Origin: JAAYZM01 sp964510785 | GTDB lineage: Bacteria; Actinomycetota; Actinomycetes; Actinomycetales; Cellulomonadaceae | Assembly: GCA_964510785.1 (NCBI GenBank) | Contig: CAZECM010000007.1 | Span: forward strand, 1-64,000 | Direction: 5' to 3' | Length of the DNA: 64,000 bases | Shown here: in pieces, positions 15,686-26,400 of the stretch | Numbering within the stretch: the stretch's first letter is position 1 | Layout: every line of letters begins with the position of its first letter | The notes under the pieces: model-generated | The model's database searches: none | Told to the model about the DNA's origin: nothing | The model's input: the letters and a program-made list of their open reading frames with translations, nothing else | Program-made: the position numbers and the translations under genes

Positions 15686-17916
15686 GGGTCGTCAGTGCCG
15701 ACTCCCGGATCGAGGTCGCCGCACCGTCCGGGACCGGCCCGCGGGCCGGGCTGAGCCTCGAGGTCGTCAACACCTCCACCGTGATCGACGCGGTCACCGT
15801 CGAGGTCCGGGGGCCGACGGCGCCGTTCGTGCTGGTCTCGCCCACGCCGCTCGTGCTCTTCCCCGAGGCGGTCGGCACGCTGCGCGTCACGTTCGACCTG
15901 CCCGAGCACTTCCCCGCGGGCAGCTACGTGGTCGACCTCGTGGTGCGCGGCAAGGTGCCCGGCGCGGAGCCGACCGTCCACACGGTCGAGGTCGACGTCC
16001 CGTCGGCTCCCGCGCTGCGCCTGCTCGCCGAGCCGACCGTGGTGCGCGCGCGCACGGGCGGTGGCTTCACCGTGCGCGTCGTGAACGAGGGCAACGAGCC
16101 GCTCGACGTCGCGCTGCGGGCCGAGGACACCGACCGCGCGCTGACCGCGACCCTCGTGCCGTCGACCCTGCACGTCCCGGTGGGTCGCACCGAGCTCGCG
16201 AACGTCGTGGTCCGCGGGCCCCGCCAGCTCTACGGCTCGGACCGCGACCGCCCCCTGACCGTCGTCGCGGCGGCGAACGACGTCACGGCCGAGGCCCCGC
16301 TCGTCTTCCGGCAGCGCTCGACGTTCAGCCGAGGCGTCGTCACCGCCCTCGTCCTGCTGCTCATCATCGCCGCCTGGGCGCTCGCGTTCGTGCTCGGCAT
16401 GGGGCTCGTGCTCGGTTCCGACCCGCTCACCAAGGTCGCACCCGCCTCGCTCTTCGCCGCCTCGGCGGGGCAGGCGGTCGAGGGCGACGGGGACACCGCG
16501 CCCGGTCAGGCCCCCGGGGGTGCCCCCGCGGACGCGCTGCCCAGGGAAGGCGCGCTGCCCGCAGGGGTCGGCGGCATCCTGAACGGCACCGTGCGTGGCG
16601 CGTCCGACGGCGCCGGCGTGGGCCGGCTCACGGTCGAGCTGCTGCGCCAGTCGCGCGAGGGACTCGTGCTCGTGTCGAGCAGCGCGACCCAGGCGGACGG
16701 CACGTACGAGCTCGCGGGACTGTTCCCCGGCCCCTACTTCGTGCGCATCGCCGCGGACGGCTACGACGAGGTGTGGTACCCGCGCGGCCTCACGGAGTCC
16801 TCGGCGAGCACCGTGCGCGTCCGGGCGCAAGAGGCCACGGACGGCGTGGACCTCGTCGTCGTCGGGCACCCCGCCTCGCTCGAGGGCACGGTCGCGACGG
16901 GACTGCCCGACGGCGAGGTCGAGGTCGACGTGGTCGCGACGCCCGTGTGGGCGGACGCGGACCCGGAGCTCGTCCAGACGGTGCGGGCCGAGCCCGACGG
17001 CAGCTACCGGTTCGACGACCTCGTCGCGCCCGGCACGTACGAGCTCCAGTTCTCCGCCGAGGGCTACCAGTCCACGGCCATCACCGAGCGGGTGCTGGGC
17101 GGTCAGGAGCGGCTGGCCCTCGACGTGCGGCTCTCCGCGGGCGACGGGCAGATCGCCGGGACCGTGACGGACGCCACCGGGGGGCTCGGCGGCGTGACCG
17201 TCACGACCACGGTCGACGGCGCGCAGATCGAGGTCGGCACCCCCACGCAGGGGCAGGTCGGCCGGTTCGTGCTCGGCGGGCTGCCGACCCCCGCGACCTA
17301 CGTGCTCTCGTTCGCCAAGGACGGCTTCGCGACGGTCACCGCCGTCGTCGCGCTCGGACCCGGCGAGGCGCAGCCCGACCTCGCGATCTCGATGGCGGGC
17401 GGCGTCGGCACCGTGACGGGCACGGTCGAGGACTCGGACGGCAACCCGCTCGGCGGGGTCACGGTCACGGCGGGCGGAGCCACCGGGGTGACGACGACCA
17501 CGCTCACCGCGGGCGCCGTCGGCACCTTCTCCCTCGCGGGCCTCCCGCAGGGGCAGGAGATCACGCTCACGTTCGCGCACCCGGGCTACCTGTCCGTGAG
17601 CATCCCGGTGCGGGTAGGCGACGGCGACCCCCCGCGCGTCACGATGGCGAGCGCGTTCGGGCGGGTGGTCGGCCGCGTCACGCAGGGCGGCGTCCCGCTC
17701 GTGGGCGTCACGGTCCAGGCGACCGACGGTCTCGCGGTCCACTCGACCACCACGACCTCCTCGGGCGAGGGCGGCACGTACGTGCTGCCCGACCTCGCCC
17801 CGGGCACGTGGACGGTGACCGTCGTGCGCGACGGCCGGGTGGTCGTCACGGCCCTCGTCGAGGTGCGCCGCGGCGTGGAGTCCACGCGCAACCTTCCCGT
17901 ACCGGCGGGGGGCTGA
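15682..17916 (+). CDS. single-pass membrane protein with carboxypeptidase-regulatory-like repeats (1 of 3)
   Basis: 744 aa from ATG 15682, which overlaps the preceding stop (ATGA). Residues 1-210 form two Ig-like beta domains (RIEVAAPSGTGPRAGLSLEVVNTSTVIDAVTVEVRGP...; ALRLLAEPTVVRARTGGGFTVRVVNEGNEP), resembling COG1470-type repeats. No signal peptide precedes them. A single membrane helix (VVTALVLLLIIAAWALAFVLGMGLVL, about 220-245) is followed by a Gly/Ala linker and about five CarboxypepD_reg/Cna-B-like beta repeats, each ending in GxY(E/V)LxGLxPGxYxVxxxxxGY-type motifs. Predicted topology is N-in/C-out. No catalytic residues seen. Likely scaffold, adhesin or membrane anchor; function unknown. 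Confidence 0.85.
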   Translation: MRVVSADSRIEVAAPSGTGPRAGLSLEVVNTSTVIDAVTVEVRGPTAPFVLVSPTPLVLFPEAVGTLRVTFDLPEHFPAGSYVVDLVVRGKVPGAEPTVHTVEVDVPSAPALRLLAEPTVVRARTGGGFTVRVVNEGNEPLDVALRAEDTDRALTATLVPSTLHVPVGRTELANVVVRGPRQLYGSDRDRPLTVVAAANDVTAEAPLVFRQRSTFSRGVVTALVLLLIIAAWALAFVLGMGLVLGSDPLTKVAPASLFAASAGQAVEGDGDTAPGQAPGGAPADALPREGALPAGVGGILNGTVRGASDGAGVGRLTVELLRQSREGLVLVSSSATQADGTYELAGLFPGPYFVRIAADGYDEVWYPRGLTESSASTVRVRAQEATDGVDLVVVGHPASLEGTVATGLPDGEVEVDVVATPVWADADPELVQTVRAEPDGSYRFDDLVAPGTYELQFSAEGYQSTAITERVLGGQERLALDVRLSAGDGQIAGTVTDATGGLGGVTVTTTVDGAQIEVGTPTQGQVGRFVLGGLPTPATYVLSFAKDGFATVTAVVALGPGEAQPDLAISMAGGVGTVTGTVEDSDGNPLGGVTVTAGGATGVTTTTLTAGAVGTFSLAGLPQGQEITLTFAHPGYLSVSIPVRVGDGDPPRVTMASAFGRVVGRVTQGGVPLVGVTVQATDGLAVHSTTTTSSGEGGTYVLPDLAPGTWTVTVVRDGRVVVTALVEVRRGVESTRNLPVPAGG

Positions 17917-17917
17917 G

Positions 17918-20443
17918 ATGCACGTCGACGTCGCGCCACGCCGGGTCACGGCGTTCGCCGGCACGCCCGTGGACATGCTCGTCACGGTGACCAACTCCGC
18001 CGACGTCATCGCGGGCTACGACGTGCGCGTGCTCGGCGCGGACCCGAGCTGGGTCGAGATCGAGGACCCGAGCCCGCGGCTATTCCCGGGCGCGAGCCTC
18101 ACGACCCGCGTGTCGATCACGCTGCCCGCCGAGGCGCTCGCGGGCGACCGCCACTTCACGGTGCAGGTGAGCGACCGCACGGGCACGGGCGAGGTCGCCG
18201 TCTTCGACACGGTCGTCGAGGTGCCGGCCCGGCCGCGCACCGAGATCGACATCGAGCCCCGCACCGTCACGGGCGGCAAGGGCGCGCAGTTCCACCTCAC
18301 GGTCCGCAACGAGGGGAACACGACCGATCCCGTACGGCTCGTCGCCGTCGACCCCGAGGCGCGTGCCACCTTCACGTTCTCCCAGCAGACCGTCGCCCCC
18401 GCCCCGGGCAACGGCGCACCGAGCGTCCTTGGGATCCGCGCGAAGCGCCCGTGGCTCGGCGACCCCGTCATGCGCCCGTTCGAGCTGCGCTACGAAGGGC
18501 CCGGGGCACCCGCGCCGGACGCACCGCCGGCCACCGTGGGCGTGTTCGTGCAGAAGCCGCGCTTCGGGCGGGGGATGCTCGGTCTCGTCGGGCTCGTGCT
18601 CGCGATCACGGTGTTCGCGATCGTCATCACGGTCGCGCTCAGCAGCGTCGTGTCGCGCTCGGCGGCGGACCGCAACCTCGCGATCAAGGTCGCGCAGGCC
18701 CGGGACTCCGGCGCGACCTCGGGCCGCTCCGCGCTCGCGGGCAGCGTCGTCGACCTCGCGACCGGCGCCCCCCTCGCGGGCGTGTCCGTCGACGTGTTCC
18801 TCGCTGACGACGCGGCCCAGGCCGTGGCCACGACGGCCTCGGACGCGGCGGGGACGTTCCGCCTCGAGCGGCTCGCGGCGGGCGACTACGTCATCCGGGT
18901 GCGCGGCGCGGGCTTCGCCGAGGTCTGGTACCCGGCCGCCGCCGCGCCGGGCGACGCGACCACGGTCACGGCCGCCGAGGGGGAGAACGTCTCGGGGCTC
19001 GTCGTCGTCGCCGGCGGCGTGCCCGCCACGATCGCGGGCACCGTCGTGGGGGTGGACGTCGCGGGCGCGACCGTGTCCCTCGAGCTGCCCCTCGACACGG
19101 ACCCGCTCGCCGGGAACGTCGGACCCGAGCCGCGAGAAGCACCGTCGCCGACGTCGGGCGCCGTCGTGCGCACGGTCCCCGTCACGTCCGACGGCGCGTT
19201 CGAGCTCACCGACGTCCCCTCGCCGGCCGTCTACGACGTGGTCGTCACGAAGCTCGGCTTCACCACGAACGTGCAGCGCCTCGACCTCGCGGCGGGTGAG
19301 GCACGGCTCGGTGTCGAGCTGCCGCTCGTGCTCGGCGACGGCACCATCACGGGCCAGGTGCTCGGGGCCGAGGGACCGCTCGGGCGGGCGAGCGTCGTCG
19401 CCGTCTCGGGCACGACGCGCGTCGAGACGGTCTCGCTCACCGCCGAGCTCGGCGACGAGGGCAGCTTCGCCCTGCGCGGCCTGCCCACGCCCGGCACCTA
19501 CACCGTGGTCGTCACGGCCGACACGTACTCCGCGGCGACCCTGACGTTCTCCCTCACCGCGACCCAACAGCTCACGGGCGTGGACATCGTGCTCGGCCGG
19601 GACCGCGGTTCCCTCGGCGGGGCCGTCTCCGTCGCGGGGGGCGGCGACGCCGGCGGCGTGAACGTGACGATCTCCGACGGCGCGACGACGGTCCAGACCG
19701 TCACCCGGTCGACCAGCCCCGTGGGCGCGTGGGAGGTCGACGGGCTCGCCGTCCCGGGCACGTACACGATCACGTTCGAGCGCGCCGACCTCGAGCAGCA
19801 GGTGCTCTCCGTGAGCCTCGACGCCTTCGGCCAGGTCACGGCCGGCGCGCCGTCGCCGTCGGACGTGGACGTGACGATGCGCGCGGCGACGGCGGTGCTC
19901 GCGGGGGCCGTCACGCAGACGCTCGGCGACGGCACGCCCGCCGAGCCGGCCGCCAACGTCATCGTGACGCTCACCTCCGGGACCACCGAGTGGCGCGTCA
20001 CGACGGCGTCGACGCCGCGGCGAGACGCGGGCCGGTACCGGCTCGAGAAGCTGCCCCCCGGGACCTACACGCTTTCTTTCGCCCGGGCGGGCACGCGCGC
20101 GACCTCCCAGATCGTGGTGCTCACCGCGGGCCAGGTCATGACGCAGGACGCCGAGCTCACCGCGCCCGCCCGCGTGCGCGGCGTCGTGACGCAGAACGGC
20201 AACCCGCTCGCGGGTCGCGTCGTCCTGCTCTACCGCGCGGCGGCGTACGGCACCGCCGTCGGCGCCCTGCGCACCACGACGACGGACGACGACGGCCGCT
20301 TCGACTTCCTCGACGTCGACGCCCCGGACAACTACATCCTCGAGGTCCGCGCCGCCGCCGGCGGGACCATCCTGGGCGCCTCGTCGCCCTTCACCCTCGA
20401 CGCGAGCGAAGACGCCGAGATAGCGATCGAGGTCCTGCCATGA
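17918..20443 (+). CDS. single-pass membrane protein with carboxypeptidase-regulatory-like repeats (2 of 3)
   Basis: 841 aa, ATG one base after the stop of its paralogue. Same plan: two Ig-like domains (MHVDVAPRRVTAFAGTPVDMLVTVTNSADVIAGYDVRVLGADPSWVEIED; RTEIDIEPRTVTGGKGAQFHLTVRNEGNTTDPVRLVAVD), a membrane helix (MLGLVGLVLAITVFAIVITVALSSVV, about 220-245), then six or so beta repeats (SALAGSVVDLATGAPLAGVSVDVFLADD...GTFRLERLAAGDYVIRVRGAGFAEVWYP). The phrase AGFAEVWYP corresponds to DGYDEVWYP in the first protein, showing common descent of the first extracellular repeat. No enzyme motif seen. Part of the DUF4255 operon. Confidence 0.85.
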   Translation: MHVDVAPRRVTAFAGTPVDMLVTVTNSADVIAGYDVRVLGADPSWVEIEDPSPRLFPGASLTTRVSITLPAEALAGDRHFTVQVSDRTGTGEVAVFDTVVEVPARPRTEIDIEPRTVTGGKGAQFHLTVRNEGNTTDPVRLVAVDPEARATFTFSQQTVAPAPGNGAPSVLGIRAKRPWLGDPVMRPFELRYEGPGAPAPDAPPATVGVFVQKPRFGRGMLGLVGLVLAITVFAIVITVALSSVVSRSAADRNLAIKVAQARDSGATSGRSALAGSVVDLATGAPLAGVSVDVFLADDAAQAVATTASDAAGTFRLERLAAGDYVIRVRGAGFAEVWYPAAAAPGDATTVTAAEGENVSGLVVVAGGVPATIAGTVVGVDVAGATVSLELPLDTDPLAGNVGPEPREAPSPTSGAVVRTVPVTSDGAFELTDVPSPAVYDVVVTKLGFTTNVQRLDLAAGEARLGVELPLVLGDGTITGQVLGAEGPLGRASVVAVSGTTRVETVSLTAELGDEGSFALRGLPTPGTYTVVVTADTYSAATLTFSLTATQQLTGVDIVLGRDRGSLGGAVSVAGGGDAGGVNVTISDGATTVQTVTRSTSPVGAWEVDGLAVPGTYTITFERADLEQQVLSVSLDAFGQVTAGAPSPSDVDVTMRAATAVLAGAVTQTLGDGTPAEPAANVIVTLTSGTTEWRVTTASTPRRDAGRYRLEKLPPGTYTLSFARAGTRATSQIVVLTAGQVMTQDAELTAPARVRGVVTQNGNPLAGRVVLLYRAAAYGTAVGALRTTTTDDDGRFDFLDVDAPDNYILEVRAAAGGTILGASSPFTLDASEDAEIAIEVLP

Positions 20444-20459
20444 CCGCCAGGAGACAGCG

Positions 20460-23400
20460 ATGACGACCCTGAACCCGCCGAGCGTCCTCGTCGAGCCGGG
20501 CGCCCACACGGCGTCCGGCGACGTCGCGACCCTCACCGTGCACGTGCGCAACCTCGCCGCCGAGCAGGTCGACATCCACGTGTCGATCGTCGGCCTCGAG
20601 CCCTCGTGGGTGCCGGACACGTTCGCCGTGCCCGCCGTCGGCGCGGACGAGACCGTGACCGTGACGATCCCGCTCGTGCCGATCGCGGGGGCGACGCCGG
20701 GCGACTACCCCTTCGTCGTGGCCGTCGAGGCGCTCGTCGACGGGGTCGCGGTGCGCACGCTCGCGGACGGCGCCGTGCGCGTGGACGGCGACAGCGAGCT
20801 CGTGATGAGCATCGAGCCCGTCGAGGCGCGCGCGGTGCGGTCCGCCGCCGTCGACGTCGTGCTCGTCAACGCGTCCGACCAGCCCGCCGAGGTCCACCTG
20901 CACGCCGCGGGCCGCGACGGCCTCGAGGTCACCGTGCCGGACCGGCCGCTCCTGGTCGCCCCCCGCGAGACCGTGCGCGTGGGCGCTCGCGTCCGCAGCC
21001 CGCGCGTGCGACTCGTGGGCTCGCGCCGCCGCCACGCGTACACCGTGACCGCGACGGGCCGCGCGGCGCCGCAGCACGTGCAGGCGAGCCTGTCCGTGCG
21101 CCCGCTCGTCGGCTCCGGTTTCGCGCGGGTCGTGGGGGCCGTCGCCGTCATCGCCCTGTGGGTCGCCGGCGTGTTCACCGTGCTGCCCTACCTCGCCGAC
21201 CGTTTCTCCGACCGGTCGACCTCCGTGGACCAGGTCACGGTCGAGGCCGACGGCGACGGGCAGGGCGACCCCGACGGTTCGGGCGACGGGTCCGGGGGCG
21301 GTTCCGGTGGTGGGTCCGGCGAGGGCGACGACGGCGGGACGCCGGGTGCCGGTGCGGACCAGGTCCGGGCCGCGGGCCAGATCACGGGCGTGAGCCCGGG
21401 CGGCGTGACGGTCGCCGTCGTGCCGGCCTCGAGCCTGTGGGAGGCGACCGCGACGGGCGAGGGCACCGAGGACGACGGCACGGGGCTCGGGGCGCTCGGC
21501 GAGGCGATCGGCTCGACCGCCGCCGCGCTGCACCCCGTCCTCGCGGGGACTCGGCTCGTGGCGCAGGTCGCAGCCCTGACGAGGGCAGCGCCGACCGCGA
21601 CGGGTGGCGGCAAGATGCTCGCCACGGCGCTCCCGCTCGCACCGACGGACGACTCGACGCAGCGGATGAGCGTGCGCTCGGACGACCAGGGGGCGTGGGC
21701 GATCGCTGGGCTCTCGCCGTCGGCCCGCTACCTCGTCTCCGTCAGCAAGCCCGGCTTCCAGACCCAGCGCGTGCTGCGCACGGGCGCCGAGCTCGCGGCC
21801 GCGCCGCTCGAGACCGAGATGCGCGCCGGGACCGGGCAGCTCTCCGGGGGCGTCACCGGACCGGACGGTCCCGTGGGCGGCGTCGAGGTCACGATCAGCG
21901 ACGGCCTGACGACGGTCACGACGCGCACCGCGACCACGGGGAACGTGGGCCACTGGCAGGTCGACGGGCTCGCGACGCCGGGCACCTACCTCGTCACGGC
22001 TGCCTCCGACCGGCTCGGTGCCCAGTCCCGGCTCGTCACGCTCGCACCGTCGGGCGTGCGCACGGTCGACCTCCGGTTGCGGCCGGGGCTCGCGGCGATC
22101 TCCGGGCGCATCGTCGGCAAGGACGCGCTCGGCCAGACGGCCGGCATCGGCGGGCTCACCGTCACGGCGTCGAACAGCAACGTCACCCGCAGCGCGACGA
22201 CCGCCACGGGGGACGAGGCGCGGGCCGGCACGTTCGTGCTGCCCGACCTGCCGGTGCCCGCGACCTACACGGTCACCGTGTCCGGCGCGGGCTACAACAC
22301 CGTGACGCGCGAGGTCCAGCTCGGCCCGTCCGGGCGCATCGACTGGGACATCTCCGTGGGTACCCAGGGTGGATCGGTCACGGGCACCGTGACCTCGACC
22401 GACGGCCCTGGGATCACGGGCGTGGGGCTCACCCTCACCTCGGAGACCGAGACGTTCAAGACGATGTCCGCCTCCGGGGGCAAGGGCACGTTCCTGTTCT
22501 CGGGGATCCCCGCGGGCACCTACGTGCTCTCGGCCCAGTCCTTCGGCTTCCAGTCGACGTTCGCCCAGGTCGAGGTCCGCGACGGCAAGGAGACCACCAT
22601 CGACCTGCGGCTCGTGCCCGTGGCCGACGACGGCCTCACGTCGACCGGCTCCATCACGGGCCGCGTCACCGACGCGAGCCACGGCGGCGTCGTCTCGTGC
22701 ATCGAGGTGTTCGGGGGCGGCGACTGCCTCGTCCACGCGCGCGTGGACTTCAAGCGGCTCGACGGGACGCCCGCCGTCCTCGAGACGTGGGTGGAGCCCG
22801 ACGACCCGTACGTGCTCCCCGAGACGGACCCCGCCACGGGCGGCGGGCTGCCGCCGGGCCGTTACACCGTGCAGCTGACCGCCCCCGGCTACGAGCCCGG
22901 CTCCGTCCAGGTGACCGTGGGCATGGGGATCGCGGCCGAGGCAGCGACCGTCGCCCTCGTGCCCTCGCCCTCGCTCGTCGGCACCGTGATCCCGCGCGTC
23001 GGGATCCTCCCGCCGGGCACGTGCGTCGTGGTCGGCCTCGTCGTGGACGGGCAGGCCACCGACCCGACCGGCGGGGCCAACGAACCCTGCGTCACCGCCG
23101 TCGACCAGTGCAACACGGCGTCGTCGCGCTGCGTGGGGCTCGACGCCGGCACCTACGCGATCGACCGGCTGAGCTCGGGCACCTACTCGGTGCGGTTCAT
23201 GAACATCGATCCGACGTACCGCACCCCCGCGCCGTACGAGATCACCCTCTCCCCGGGTGACCTGCGCCGCTACGACGTCACGATCGAACGCCTCGGCATC
23301 ATCAACCTCACCGTGCTCAAGGCCGAGGACGGCGGCTCCATCGTCAACGCGGGCACCGTCGACGTCCGGGCGACCAGCGCCGACGGGACGGTCTGGTTCG

Positions 23401-26400
23401 ACCTGACGACCACCAACGGCTTCGCCTCGTTCACGCGGCTCGAGCCCGGGACCTGGACGCTCGAGGTGACCGACGGCAGCGCCGCCGCCCTCGTGACCCA
23501 GCACGTGGGCATCGACCTCAACCAGGAGATCGCCGCCCAGATGGTCATCACGGGCGACATCGCCTCGTTCACCTTCGAGGTGAGCTGGCAGAAGGTCGAC
23601 GGGGTGCCGACACCCATCGAGAACGCCATCGTCCGCGTGCGGGGCGTGACCCGGTACGTCGGCACGATCCCGTTCCGCGAGACCTTCGAGTTCCGCACCG
23701 ACCAGTTCGGGGTGGCGCAGGTGTGCACCGTGGCGATCGAGTGCCGCGCCGGCGAGACCCCGATCGCGCTCGTGGACCGCATCGTCGACATCACGGTCGA
23801 GAAGTCACCCGACTTCCAGTCCGTGGTGTGGAACTCCGTCGAGGTGCCCACGATCAACGCGGCGCTGCTGCGCCCCAACGGGGTGCCGTTCGCCGGGCTG
23901 GTCACGATCGACCCGGTCCCGGCAGCGTCCGAGAACGAGCCGTACAGCGGCATCACCTTCCAGGTCGTCAAGGCGCCGCCCGGCACCGGGCAGGTCTCGC
24001 TCTCCGTGAACCCGGTGTCGGGCGTCGTCTCGATCTCGGACTCGGCCGGTTCCGGCGGCAACCGGATGCGACCCGGTGAGTGGGAGATCCGTGCGGACCG
24101 GGCCGGGCACACGAGCGCCGTCTTCACGATCGACCTCGAACCGGGCACGGCCAACGTGGCCGCCGAGTGGGAGCTCTTCCGCTTCGGTCGCCTCGTGGTC
24201 CACGTGTTCCACGGCGCCGTGAACATCCCGAACGCCCAGGTGATCCTGAGCCAGGGGAACCAAGAGCTCGGCACCCGGCTCACGGCGGCCGACGGCACGG
24301 TGGACTTCGGTGAGTTCCTGCCCGGGACGTACCAGATCTCGGTGCGGGCCGCCGGCTACGCCGAGCGGCTCAACCTCGCCGTCGCGCTCGCCGCCGGGCG
24401 TCCGGCCGCGCCCGCCTGGGAGGTGGAGCTCGTCCAGCTCGGCTCGATCTCCGGGCTCACGCGCACCCGGATCACCAGCTCGTGGTACCAGGCGCTCGGC
24501 GGCGCCGAGGTGACCGCGACGTACAGCGAGAACAACATCCCCCCGGTGAACGAGAGCTTCAGCAGGACCACCGGCACCACGGGCTCCTACCGCATCACCG
24601 GCGACCTCGACGTCCCCGGACTCCGCGCGGGCTTCTGGGACGTGACCGCCGAGGCGTACGGGCACGACGACGCCGCCTACGTGGACACCGGCATCGGCGG
24701 ACCCGCGGTCGAGATCACTCCGGGCGAGCAGCAGGGGGGCATCAACCTCGACCTCAACCCCGTGCGCTCCGTGCTCACGATCACGGTGTTCGACGGTGAG
24801 GACAAGATCAGCGGCCTCGACGTCGTGATGCGCTGGCGCGACGGCAACAGCCCGGAGGCCGTCTACCCCTGCAGGCCGGGGGTGGACGCGGAGTGCGCCG
24901 GCGTGGGCGCCGGCGAGTACCGGTTCTCGGGGTTGTTGCCGATCTCCTACAACATCTCGATCTCGGGCGGCACGTTCCTCTCCGTCAACGTCCCGCACAT
25001 CGTCGAGATCGCCTCGGACGAGACGCTGCCCATCGCGCTGACGGCACCCGGTGGCTCCGTCCAGGGGACCCTGTACCAGCGCACGGGATCCGGTGGCTCC
25101 GTCCCGATGGCCGGCAAGGTCATCGAGCTCGAGCCGACCGTCCCGGCCGATCCACCCGCGCCGATGCTCACGATGACGACGCCGAGCTCGGGTGTGTTCT
25201 CCATCGTCGACGTGCCGGCGGGGGAGTACACCCTCCGGGCGCGCGAGCCCGCGGACCCCGGCCCGCCGAGCACACCTGGCGCCGTGATCGTCTCGCGCTC
25301 GGTGCAGATCACGTCGGGTCAGGCGACCGTCGTCGACCTCTTCGTCGACGCCGAGCTCGTCACGGCGATCGTCAACGTGACCTCGGAGAACGGCACCGAC
25401 CTCACGGGCGCGCAGGTCACGCTCTCCGGTACGCCCGACGACGGCGGCGGCCTCACGACGTTCGGTCCGGCGACGCTCCTCCGCACCGCCCCGGGGTCGG
25501 ACGTGTTCCGGGCGAGCTTCCCGCAGCTCCCGCTCGGCACCTGGACACCCACCGTCACCGGACCCGCGGGGCACGTGGGCAGCCACGTCGGCACCGCGGT
25601 CGTGGTCTCGCAGGCGAGCTCGAACATCGCCATGACGGTCGAGGAGAGAGAGGTCCGGCTGCGGGCGACGGCGGTGGCCGGGGCCACGGTCGTGGTGCCC
25701 GTGGTCCTCACCCTCGGTTCCGGCGCCGGTCAGCTCACGCTCACCCGCACGCTGCAGGCCGGGGCGAGCGACACGGTGCTCTACGTCCCGGAGCTCTCGC
25801 TCGGGGCCGCCGTCCCGAACCCGCCCGCCGGGTGGGCCGCGACGGTGAGCCCACCGGGCACGGTGGCGTCGAGCGGCACACCCGTGACCTTCGTGGTGTC
25901 GCTCACGGCCGATCCGGACGACGCCCTCTCGTTCTGCACCACGGGCGCCGTCATCCTGACCGACTTCGCGTGCTGGGTCGAGCTCGACCTCCCCGCGGGG
26001 CTCGAGGAGTCGGGGAGAGCCATCACCGTCGAGGTGGGCTCGTGGGACACCACGGTCACGACCGGTGCCAACGGTCGGGCGAACTTCACCGTGCCGGGAA
26101 CCACAGTCGGCACGTCGAGCTTCACCCTCGGTGCGACCTGGTCCGGTGACGGGCTGACGACGGTGCCGGCGACGACGTCGCGGGCCGTCACGCCGTCGGG
26201 CACCGTCGCCGCACTCACCGTCGCGCTGTGCACGACGAACGCGACCTCGGGCCAGGGCTTCCAGTGCTCGGTGACGCTCTCCGGTCCCACCGGGTTCGCG
26301 GTGTCGGGCCGTCAGGTCGTGGTCCGGGCTGCCCGCGGTGCCACCGAGGCGTGGACCGGCACGGTGACGACCACCGCCGGTGGCTCGGCGAGCTTCACGG

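Noticed and set aside
20391..23504. 1037-codon minus-strand open frame
   Set aside because: Antisense to the third membrane repeat protein; the His/Arg/Asp/Gly-rich translation is a shadow.
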